The position numbers were made by a program, and so were the translations under genes. Source: Methylocystis rosea (GTDB taxonomy: Bacteria; Pseudomonadota; Alphaproteobacteria; Rhizobiales; Beijerinckiaceae). Taken from it: a DNA stretch of 64,000 bases. The notes under the pieces are model-generated. The model was given only the letters and a program-made list of their open reading frames with translations. It did no database searches and was not told the origin of the DNA. Below, one piece after another: positions 45,700 to 54,600 of this stretch. Each line of letters starts with the position of its first letter. Positions within the stretch are counted from its first letter, which is position 1. The stretch is taken from assembly GCF_003855495.1 (NCBI RefSeq), contig NZ_CP034086.1, positions 1,426,001 through 1,490,000 of the forward strand. The letters are read 5' to 3'.

Positions 45700-46224
45700 C
45701 TACCGCAGCCGGCTCGCCGATTCTCTGGTCTCTAAGACTTCAGCGGCGTCCTTCGTCAGCCGTATGGCGTCACGATTGACTTGGATCTTTCTTCGCCTGA
45801 AGCCGAATCTCCACGATGGCGCCATTGACGCCAATCTTGTCCATGTCGACATAGCTTGGTCATTCGTACGATCGTCCCAGGCGTCCTCGATCGAGCGCAT
45901 GATGAAGCGTCCGATAAACTGCATCTCGTCCGAGCGATGTCTGACTTCGCCGCTCGTCAAGCGCTCGATTTCACTGACGGCGTCGGTTGCCGGCGCCACT
46001 CTCAGTTCAGACGCCTTGCGCCGTGCAAGCTCGTTGATCAGCGTTTCGCCGGTCATTGAATAGAGAACGTAGACAGGGCAAACGTCTATCGCCGAGTCGC
46101 ACTCGCTACGATCGATCTCGAAGTAGCAGTATCGACTTCCGTACCAGGAATGGCCCTCGTGCGGACAACTTTCGTCCTTGCGAACCCATTCGATTTTTAG
46201 ATCTTGATCAGGAAGGAAATACAT
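45700..46224 (-). CDS. Uncharacterised cluster protein, 174 residues
   Basis: Not recognised. No signal peptide or membrane helix. An N-terminal part with paired cysteines and aromatic residues (SCPHEGHSWYGSRYCYFEID) precedes a helical middle (GETLINELARRKASELRVAP) and a basic C-terminus (RRRKIQVNRDAIRLTKDAAE). GGAGGG precedes the ATG at 46224. It sits between the glycosyltransferase and the exporter genes, all on the same strand. Confidence 0.7.
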   Translation of the reverse strand: MYFLPDQDLKIEWVRKDESCPHEGHSWYGSRYCYFEIDRSECDSAIDVCPVYVLYSMTGETLINELARRKASELRVAPATDAVSEIERLTSGEVRHRSDEMQFIGRFIMRSIEDAWDDRTNDQAMSTWTRLASMAPSWRFGFRRRKIQVNRDAIRLTKDAAEVLETRESASRLR

Positions 46225-46411
46225 CGCAGTCCCTCCGCTAGAGGAGTAACAACATTCGTCCAAAACCGTTCCCTCGATTCCAGCGAATTTCCGCTAAACG
46301 CGCATCGTCTCATCGGATGACGCCACCACACAACGCTCCGGAGGACGAAAACATCAGTACGCTTGCTCTGCAGGCCGGACATCATGATTCCTTTGACACA
46401 ACGCAGTCGCC

Positions 46412-47626
46412 CTAAATCGCGCGCGGATCGGGAAGATCGCGTTTCCAGATGACGGTCTGATTAGGGCCGAGCAGCTCATAACCGATCCCGCGCCAAACGA
46501 TGCGTCGAGAGAAGCACGATACGATCACGTTCCAGAGCGCCAGAGGCGCCACGAGAGGCATTACTCCAAGATAGGCCCATCGAAGCCGTCTCAACTCGTC
46601 GCGATGCTGCGGCAGAATGCGCATCGCAAAGGTGGTCTGCAGCCAGCACTGTAAGACCATTGCAAACGCCATGCCCGGCAGCAGCAGACTGACGACGCCA
46701 TCGGGCAGAACTTGTTGGGCGAAGGCTCTGTAGAGCAGCGACGCGACAAGCACAAAAAGAGCGCAGAAATACAATGTCAGCGCCGCGATCTCGCGCCATG
46801 CGCGTGGCATATAAACTCGCGTCAGGATGATCTGGCGGTTCGTGAATTCCAGAACGTCACTCAAGCTCGCGTCGCCCCGCGAGGCGACCAGACAGCTGGG
46901 CACGAATTGAATGCGCCGCCCATGCGAACGGACCGCGGTCGTCACGCTGCCGTCGTCGCTCACCCCTCCCCGCCAGCGTTGCCGGATTTCCAAGTTTTCG
47001 AAATCAACGCGGCGCATCGCCATAGTCCCTCCCCAGGCGAAGCTCGACTCATCGCCAAACAAGAACAGCGATTGCGCGTTCCAGGCGCTCAACAGCAGAG
47101 ACCCGAGGCCGCCGCCGGCCGGGAGATACCAGCGATAGCCGGTGGCGACGCCCACTTCGGGGTCCGCGAGCCCCGCGACCAGATTGGTCAGCCAATCCGT
47201 TTGCGGCTGTGCGTCAGAATCACAAAAGGCGATGATCTCAATGTCGGGAAAGAACTCATCGAGAGCGTCGACCGCGGTGGTGAGATTATGAACCTTTTGT
47301 CCGCAGGCCGCGGCGGGGCCAGCAGTGATCAGTCGCGCCGGAGGCGAAGCGCCCTCGATCAGGCCTTTAATCAACTTATGCGCCGGATCTTCCTCGCTCT
47401 CGGTCACAAACAGCAGCCCGTAGTTATTGTAGTCTTGGCGCAACAACCGCCGAACGGTTTCGACCAGAGCGCCATCTATCCCCTTACACGGCAAGATGAC
47501 AGCTGCTCTAGGCTGGTCTGTTTGCAAGGACGGCGACCGGCGGAAACACTTTGCGAAGCGTAGCATCGGCGCGAGCACCACGAGCAGCTGCAGCCCCAGG
47601 AAAGCGATAATCAGCGGGTAAAGCAT
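46412..47626 (-). CDS. Family 2 glycosyltransferase, ceramide-glucosyltransferase-like (GT21)
   Basis: 404 residues. One N-terminal membrane helix (LIIAFLGLQLLVVLAPM), the GT-A domain with AAVILPCKGIDGALVETVRR, donor-binding Asp in IIAFCDSDAQPQTDWL, FAWGGTMAMRRVDFE, catalytic WRGGVSDDGSVTTAV and a degenerate QxxRW region (RQIILTRVYM), then three or four C-terminal helices. GT21-like enzymes transfer sugar to lipid alcohols (ceramide, hopanoid). Here it is the likely glycosylation step of the cluster product. Confidence 0.88.
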   Translation of the reverse strand: MLYPLIIAFLGLQLLVVLAPMLRFAKCFRRSPSLQTDQPRAAVILPCKGIDGALVETVRRLLRQDYNNYGLLFVTESEEDPAHKLIKGLIEGASPPARLITAGPAAACGQKVHNLTTAVDALDEFFPDIEIIAFCDSDAQPQTDWLTNLVAGLADPEVGVATGYRWYLPAGGGLGSLLLSAWNAQSLFLFGDESSFAWGGTMAMRRVDFENLEIRQRWRGGVSDDGSVTTAVRSHGRRIQFVPSCLVASRGDASLSDVLEFTNRQIILTRVYMPRAWREIAALTLYFCALFVLVASLLYRAFAQQVLPDGVVSLLLPGMAFAMVLQCWLQTTFAMRILPQHRDELRRLRWAYLGVMPLVAPLALWNVIVSCFSRRIVWRGIGYELLGPNQTVIWKRDLPDPRAI

Positions 47627-47690
47627 ATTCTGCTCCTCGGATTAGCATCAGCCAACCAGGCCTGAGCGGAAATCGACGCCACCATTCTCC

Positions 47691-48494
47691 TCACTTGGTC
47701 GCGTAAACGGTGTGCACGCGAAACTCCCTCATATGCGGATCCTGCTCATCGTCGATGCGCCGGAAGCCGGCGGCCTGAAGCAGGCTCCGCACCTTGTTCA
47801 ATCGGCCTTCAACGTCGTGCACTTCGACGACGATCTTCTTGATCTTTCCCCAGTCGTCGGCTGTGACGCCTTGCAGGATGTCGAGTTCGGCCATTTCAGC
47901 ATCGATCTTCACGAGATCGATGCGTGTGAGTTCATGGTCGCGAATTGCGTCTGAAAGCGACAACGCCTGACACGAAACGCGTCGGCCGCGTAGCAAAACT
48001 TTAAGAAGAATGCGCAGCGCAATTTCCTGGGGCTTGGGCGGCAGTCGCTGTATCCATCGCAGAAATGGCGGGAACTGAGGCAGTATGTCTCGAAAGCCAA
48101 GTCGAACCGACGCTGCGTTCGAATCATAGGGATAGGCTGTCGACATGGAGGTCAGCAGCCGATAGTGAGTGAATTCGATCGCGCCGCGCTCTCGTGAGAG
48201 GGCGTAGGGCGAGGTGACGAGGCTATCGAGCTTGTACTTCTTGGCGTTGGCCGTGAGGCACTTGAACAGGTCTGGAATCGGCTCAAAGGCGAGAATTTTT
48301 ACGGCCCGTTTGCCCCAATCGCACGCGGTCAAGGTAAAGAGTCCGATGTTCGCGCCGACGTCGACGATGGTGTCTCCCTCCTCAATTTCGATCCCATGTT
48401 TGAAGTAGGGCGCAATCTGTCCAAAAATGATCGGGGCCTCCAAGGGATTCACACAGTACACCCGCTGTTCATTGGGAAGCATCGTCTGCAGCAT
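47691..48494 (-). CDS. FkbM-family methyltransferase (copy 1)
   Basis: 267 residues. SAM fold with the FkbM wording GDTIVDVGANIGLFTLTACDW, ILAFEPIPDLFKCLTANAKK, the IDLVKIDAEMAELDILQGV motif and KIVVEVHDVEGRL. FkbM enzymes O-methylate sugars or polyketide hydroxyls. GAGGAGGG precedes the ATG at 48494, 37 bases after the DH-PPTase stop. A paralogue lies at 61686. Confidence 0.9.
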   Translation of the reverse strand: MLQTMLPNEQRVYCVNPLEAPIIFGQIAPYFKHGIEIEEGDTIVDVGANIGLFTLTACDWGKRAVKILAFEPIPDLFKCLTANAKKYKLDSLVTSPYALSRERGAIEFTHYRLLTSMSTAYPYDSNAASVRLGFRDILPQFPPFLRWIQRLPPKPQEIALRILLKVLLRGRRVSCQALSLSDAIRDHELTRIDLVKIDAEMAELDILQGVTADDWGKIKKIVVEVHDVEGRLNKVRSLLQAAGFRRIDDEQDPHMREFRVHTVYATK

Positions 48495-48531
48495 GATCCC
48501 TCCTCGGCGAATGCCGCCAAATGGTTTCCGA

Positions 48532-50412
48532 TTACGCGACTGACTGCTCCAAGTCTGCGTAGGCGATAATGAATCCGTCATTTTCGATAGTCGAGACGCG
48601 CGCGCGCGCGTTCCTGTCCTTGTGCGAAAGGACGATCTGTCCGTCACCGGTCATTTCGGCAGCCTCCATCGCGAGCGGTTTCCCCTCAAGACCGACGCCC
48701 AAGAGCTTGCCGACCGCCTCCTTCGCGCACCACAGCCGGGTCAACCAAGCGTCGCGTTCTTGGACGGGAAAACTACCGATCATCTCGCGTTCCTTCGCTG
48801 AGGCGAAGGCTTCGACAACGCCGACGTCGCGAGTGGCGATACGCTCTATATCGACGCCGATGTCATGTTCGTGAGCGACCGCTATCGCTCGTTCTTCGCA
48901 ATGAGAAATGCTCACCGACGGCGCGGATCCCCAGCTCGGCGCGGGCTTGACGAACGGTCGTCCGCGTTCATCCGAAGAGACGGCGAACGCCGCCGGATGC
49001 AACATCTCCGCTTGCTGTCGCTTCGCCACCCACAGGCGGACTGCGTCCTTGGCCGTGACGCGGCCATAGAGCCACTGCCGCTGGCGCTTGGGAAAGCGTT
49101 CCAGTTCTTTGTAGGTCAGCATTTCGTCGGCGCTCATACAATAGCGCGCGAGCAAGGCAGGATCGAATTGCTTCAGCTCGGCGCTAGAAAGCATCAATGA
49201 AATGGCGCCATCGAAACGCGGCGCGGGCGCTGGCGTCGCTAACAAGTGTCTGTCGGGCTGACGACGGAAATCCACCAGGCGCTTTTCCCAGCGAAACTTC
49301 CATGTCCGCCAGCCTGAGATTCGCATCCAAACGCCGCCTTCGCCATCCTGCACCTCGACGTCGGCGACGAGCGTCTTGCCTTCCGACTGCAAGATCTCAA
49401 CGCGAACAGGCGCGCGCGTTCCGACCGGCGGCGTCGGCCGATATATTTCAAGCTTCGAGAGACCGATTGGAAAAACGTAGCGCTCTTGCTCCATCGCCCA
49501 AAGGCCGACGATCTGACCCACCGCGTCGAGTAAGCAGGGGTCCGTCAGAAGTTGCGGAGAACGCGTCGATCCAAAAAGCTTTTCGGGAGACCGCACACAA
49601 AGCTCGCCGACGATTCCTTCGTCTCCGAGAACGAACTCTCCAACGAGACATTGAAAGCTCGGTCCGTGAAACATATGCCGCTCGGCATAGATTTCATCGG
49701 CTGTGAGCGAGTGAGCACGCGCGTTGCTCAAATCGCTAAAGGTCGGCGACAATTCGACCAAGTAGCGATCTCCGAGAAGAACAGTCGCAGTGATCGCGGG
49801 AGAGCTTTTACCTTCGACGTAAATGGCGGCGGAGATGCTGAAGGCTCCGCGCTCCGCATCGTGACGAACGATCTGCGTCACAATGTTTAGCGCGACTTCG
49901 TCAACGTCAGCGAGATCGATCCAGGTCACCGAGCGTACGTCTTCAAATCCGATCAGACCGCAGCCCGGCGCGAGACACGCCGCCGCCTCGGCCATGATTT
50001 CGAGGCTCATCGTCATCGGCACGACCGGCAGACAGGCCGACGTCGGCTTTATGCCAGGCGCATGAACGAAAGCGTGATCGGCGAGGTAGAGATCTTCGTC
50101 GACGCTGAGTTTGCGCTCGATCGTGATGCGCTCGCCGGGCACGTAATCGAGCACGGAACCGATGAACGGCATGCGCGGTTCGCTTGTATCCGCCTCTTGG
50201 ATCTGATCAGAGCTTCCCGCGCCCGCTCTTGCCATCGGGCTGGGCCGCTCGGAAAGATGAGCCTCTTCTTCCGGCTGCTCGACGGCGAGCGCCAGCTCCT
50301 TCGCGTCTTGAACCTCGAACATGCGCGCGATGAGAGGCGCTCCGCCCTCGCCCGTCGCTGGCCAGGATGGAGCGTCTCCGCCGTTGACTCTCTTAGCGCG
50401 CTCGAAGCTCAT
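48532..50412 (-). CDS. Polyketide dehydratase fused to 4'-phosphopantetheinyl transferase
   Basis: 626 residues. After a disordered first 75 residues comes a double hot-dog dehydratase (about 80-385) with catalytic His113 in DHAFVHAPG and Asp296 in CLLDAVGQ. A Sfp-type phosphopantetheinyl transferase follows (about 400-620) with HDIGVDIERIA (Asp521) and WCAKEAVGKLLG (Lys564, Glu565). One protein thus supplies the dehydration step missing from the large synthase and activates its ACP. Its ATG overlaps the type III PKS stop by four bases. Confidence 0.9.
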   Translation of the reverse strand: MSFERAKRVNGGDAPSWPATGEGGAPLIARMFEVQDAKELALAVEQPEEEAHLSERPSPMARAGAGSSDQIQEADTSEPRMPFIGSVLDYVPGERITIERKLSVDEDLYLADHAFVHAPGIKPTSACLPVVPMTMSLEIMAEAAACLAPGCGLIGFEDVRSVTWIDLADVDEVALNIVTQIVRHDAERGAFSISAAIYVEGKSSPAITATVLLGDRYLVELSPTFSDLSNARAHSLTADEIYAERHMFHGPSFQCLVGEFVLGDEGIVGELCVRSPEKLFGSTRSPQLLTDPCLLDAVGQIVGLWAMEQERYVFPIGLSKLEIYRPTPPVGTRAPVRVEILQSEGKTLVADVEVQDGEGGVWMRISGWRTWKFRWEKRLVDFRRQPDRHLLATPAPAPRFDGAISLMLSSAELKQFDPALLARYCMSADEMLTYKELERFPKRQRQWLYGRVTAKDAVRLWVAKRQQAEMLHPAAFAVSSDERGRPFVKPAPSWGSAPSVSISHCEERAIAVAHEHDIGVDIERIATRDVGVVEAFASAKEREMIGSFPVQERDAWLTRLWCAKEAVGKLLGVGLEGKPLAMEAAEMTGDGQIVLSHKDRNARARVSTIENDGFIIAYADLEQSVA

Positions 50413-51617
50413 ATCTTTTCCGCCACCAAGCCGGTGATCGTCAAACCCGGTCCAAAGGCGAGAGAGACGATGCGGACCCCCGCAGGAATCGAGGGCTCCT
50501 CCAAAATTTCCTTCAAGATGTGGGGGACAGTCGCCGAGGACATGTTGCCGTTCTCGGTAAACACCGAATTGCTGATCGCCACCTGATCGGGCTCAAGCCC
50601 GAGCGCCTCCTGAATATGTTCGACGATCTTCGGGCCGCCAGGATGAATGGCGAAAATCAGCCTGTGCTTGTCATGCTCGAAATCGACGCCGACGCGTTGC
50701 AGCAACTGCTCGACGAATGGGCGAACCGATTGCTTGATGACGACGGGCACCATGACGGAGAGCGTCATGTGGAAGCGCGTTGAGCCAGGCACCCAGGTCA
50801 TGTCGTCGGCCGAGTTCGGCAGCAGATGCTCGTTGAAGGCGAGGATCCTCAAGCCGCGAAGCCCTCGTTCCCGCAGGTAATCTTCCGTCACCATCGAATA
50901 TTTTATGAAGCCGTCGGCAAACAGCGTCATCGTGATGATGTTCTCGGCCTTGAGCTCTTCGATGCCGCGGTGAACGGAGAGCACCTCAGTGTGCACGATG
51001 TCGACGCGATCCTTGGGCTTGGTCATGGCAAATTGCGACGACGAGAGAAAGCCGTGCGCCATCTTGATCGCCGGAAACGCGCCGTAGCAGCCCATGTGGT
51101 AACTATGCGTGACGGTGGTGTTGAACCATTCCTTGCCGGCCACCATCCGCTCCACGGGACTGGGCGCCAGATAGCCGGAACAGGTCACATGGATGAGATC
51201 GTCCGGCGCCTCCTCGGCGTCGCCATACATCTCCTTGAGGCAGCCGTCGGCGACTTTCGCATAGCTCGAATGGCGCGTCTTGATGTCCTTCGCCTGGAGG
51301 TTCTCATAGTTGTCGAAGAGCTGCATATACTCGTGTTCGGGCTCTGCGACCGTGAACTCGCCATTGCTGAAGCTGATGTCGCTGAGACGCGGAAAGAACA
51401 CCAATTGGCGCCGCTTGATCACTGAGGGAGACAGCGCGAACTTTTCAAACTTTTGCCGCGTTTCGTGAATGATCGTTCCAAAGCTCTCCGCATCGGTGAT
51501 CCCGTGACTGCGGCAATAGGACTTGGCGAATCCATAGGCTGAAAGTTCGAGAGTCAAAGCCTGCGGCACAGGCTCGATCATGCGGACGGGAACAAAGTTA
51601 GTCAGGCAAAACGACAT
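50409..51617 (-). CDS. Type III polyketide synthase (chalcone/alkylresorcinol synthase family)
   Basis: 402 residues with the full catalytic triad: Cys177 in SYHMGCYGAF, His325 in FAIHPGGPKI and Asn358 in ENGNMSSATVP. The C-terminal GFGPG-type loop is present as AFGPGLTITG. This is thiolase-fold chemistry of chalcone and alkylresorcinol synthases, which extend an acyl starter with malonyl-CoA and close it to a resorcinol or pyrone. It follows the large synthase by 51 bases, as expected if the ACP-bound chain is the starter. Confidence 0.92.
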   Translation of the reverse strand: MSFCLTNFVPVRMIEPVPQALTLELSAYGFAKSYCRSHGITDAESFGTIIHETRQKFEKFALSPSVIKRRQLVFFPRLSDISFSNGEFTVAEPEHEYMQLFDNYENLQAKDIKTRHSSYAKVADGCLKEMYGDAEEAPDDLIHVTCSGYLAPSPVERMVAGKEWFNTTVTHSYHMGCYGAFPAIKMAHGFLSSSQFAMTKPKDRVDIVHTEVLSVHRGIEELKAENIITMTLFADGFIKYSMVTEDYLRERGLRGLRILAFNEHLLPNSADDMTWVPGSTRFHMTLSVMVPVVIKQSVRPFVEQLLQRVGVDFEHDKHRLIFAIHPGGPKIVEHIQEALGLEPDQVAISNSVFTENGNMSSATVPHILKEILEEPSIPAGVRIVSLAFGPGLTITGLVAEKI

Positions 51618-51668
51618 CGCCTACTCCTCGATCTGTCGACTTCGGCGTCGGTAATTGGCGAACGCCTG

Positions 51669-54600
51669 CTATTGTTGCCGCATGCCCTGTCGGGCGATCT
51701 GTTCGAGACTGGCGGCGACGACGATTTCTGGCGCGCCGGTGTTCCCGCGCTCGAGCTCTTCAAGGCAGCGCCGCATTCCTTGATCGACGGCGATCGGATA
51801 GATCTGCTTGGAGGCGTAGAGCTTGCGCAGATCGTCGTTCACCATGCCGCCGTCCCACGGTCCCCAATTGATCGCGACGGCGTGAACATGCGGCCATTTG
51901 TGGCTTAGGCCATCGGCCAGCTTGTTGACGACCTCGTTCGCCGCGCTGTAGTCGCTCTGGCCGGCGTTGCCGAAACGACCCGCGATCGAGGAGAAGAACA
52001 CCAGGAATTTGAGAGTTTCCGGCCGCAGTTTCTCGGATAGAACCATGGCCGGGATCACCTTCGTCTCGAACACCATGTCGAAGGACTCGGGCGACTTCTC
52101 TCTCATCATCCTGTCGTCGATGACGCCGGCGCCATGCAGCACGCCGTCAATGCGGCCATAGCGATCGTAGATCGAATCTATCAGACGCCCGAAGGCGTCG
52201 CCGTCGCGTATGTCGAGCGCGTGATACTCGACCTGCGCCCCGGCCAAACGCATCGCCGCGATGTTGTCGCGGATCTGACGGTCTTTGAGGATGCGTTTGA
52301 TCGCACTTTCGATTTCCGCGGGTTTGATCTTGGCGTTGCGCGCCCGCGCTTCGCCGATGAGGAACTGCCGCAACTCGGCGCGATCATTCAATCCTCGTGT
52401 CGCGTCGGGCTCTTCGCCAGGCATTGCGCTGCGTCCGACGAGGATGAGCCGGGAGCGGAATTTTTCAGCCATCGCGCGCGTGATGTCCGCGGTGATCCCG
52501 TAAGCGCCGCCGGTGACGAGCAGCACGCCATCCTTCTCCAGCCGAAGTCCCGACAGATCTGCGGTGGGAACGCTCTGCTCGGCTAGATCGAGCTTGAACC
52601 GTTCGCTCCGGGTGAAGCCTACTTCGATCGTCGGATCGCCGCCGCAACACTCCAGCAGGACTTCATTGACCAGCCGCTCCAGACCCATCTCCGGATCGAC
52701 GTCGATACATTTGACTCGCAGCTCCGGCCACTCCCGCGCCGCCGATTTGGCGACGCCGAGCGTGCCCGCGGGAGCCGCGGCGAACGGGCGCGCCCGGCGA
52801 AGACCAAATTGTCCATCGAAATCGGTCAGATTGAAAAGGACGCCGCCGCCGCTCTTGCCGCTTTCCCTCAAATCCTTTTCGAAGGCCTTGAGGAGCATAA
52901 ACAATTGCCTCGCGTGGTCCAGACGGGCGTCATGCGCGACGCCGCCGATCGACTGCAAGCCGGACAAATTGAAAATCGCGCCTACCTTGGCGCCCTCGTC
53001 GGCGAGCATCTCGCGAAGCGCGGTCACCGCGTCAAGCGAAGACAAATTGGCTTCGATGCGCTCATTATCGACGAGGCGAGTCTCGCCGCCGGGCGAAACC
53101 CGCCAGACCTTATGGCCCTTAGCCCTCAGAGCGTCGCTGAAAGCGACGCTCAACTCCCCCGCGCCGCCGACCACGAGGATCAGGCGGTCGGCCGGGAAGT
53201 CCTTAACTTGCCTTGAAGCGTCCCGCGGCGCGGCCACCGGGGTGACCGCATAGCGCTGCACGTCCGCGGGATTTGCCTTCGGGGCGTCAGACTCCGCTGT
53301 CTCAGGCAAGGAGAGCGACAGCGGAGTCTGAGCTTTTTTTATTGAATCGGAGCCTCCCGGCTCGGCCTGCGACTTCCGAAATTGATCGTACCAATCGACG
53401 ATCCCATTCAGGGTCTTGAGGCCCGACAGTTCCTCGAAGACCTTTTCTTCGTCCTGGTTCTCCATGAAGGAGTGATCGTCCTTGAGCTTGCTCAAGATTT
53501 CGATCCGCTTGATGGAGTCGATGCCGAGATCCGCCTCCATATGCGCGTCGAGATCGAGCATGTCCTCGGTGTAGCCGGTGCGCTCGACGACCGCCTGCAA
53601 CAGATCGGCCTTGAACGCCTCGGTCGATGCAAGCTGCTTTGGGCCCTTCTGGTCCGTCGTCTTTGCAGCGCCAACGCCATTCGCCGCCGGTTTCGCGGCG
53701 AGCGGCGCGGCGGCGACCGGCGCGCTCGCGGGGCGCGGCGCCGGTTGCGGAGCCTTGCCGTTCTGCGTGGCTGCAAGCTTCGGCAGCACAGGGGCCGGCG
53801 GAACGAAGACGCCGGCCATCGTCGGAGCCGCCGTCGGCTGTTCGGCGAGCAGAAACGGGATCGGCTCTGCGCCAAACCCGGTTCGTTCAGCGGCGCCATT
53901 GCCGTTGGCGCCGAGCAGCTGTCCTTGGAACTCGAAGAAACGACGCAATACGTCCTGCTGTTCGCGCTGTAGATCGATGAGTTGCGCCAAACTGTTCTGC
54001 ACTTGGGCGAACCGCGATTCAGCGCCTAACGCGCTGACCGCGCCAAGCGCTGGCGATGGTACGTGAGTAGACAAGGCTCTGCTCCTCTCGCGTTCGACGC
54101 CGAATAATGGCGCCGATGGTGGATGGGGTGCTGCGTTCCCATGGGGTCTGGTTTGGAGGGGCGCCGCGGGCGCTTTCACAGGCGCCTGCGCGGCGGCGCC
54201 GGCGGCGCGCTTTGGCGGCTTTGCTTCGCCGCGCCAGGGCTCGGCGCGCCCGCCATTCACTCGCCAAGCCATAGGCCCTGGATTGGCTTTGGCGCGCGCC
54301 TGTTCGAAGACTTGCGCGAGGCTCATTTCCGCAAGTCCGCGGCGCGCAAACCATGGCGCGAGATCGACCGGAAGGCCGAGCGCAAACGCCCGCGCGAGCA
54401 GCTGCGCGAGCTGCAGCCAGCCCGAACGCTCCGGCGCGTCGATTGACAGCGTCGTGTGCGGCCGGTCGCCGAGAATGCGGCCGACGAGCCCGCTCAGCAC
54501 CTGCCCGGGACCCGCCTCGATGAAGACTCTTGCCCCGGCCGCGTAGAGGCGCTCGATCTCATCGACGAAGCGCAAGGGCTCGACGATGTGGCGCGCCAAC

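Noticed and set aside
50409..51617. Considered as KAS III (FabH) instead of type III PKS
   Set aside because: The AIHPGGPKI, ENGNMSSATV and AFGPGLT motifs are those of chalcone-synthase-type enzymes rather than FabH.
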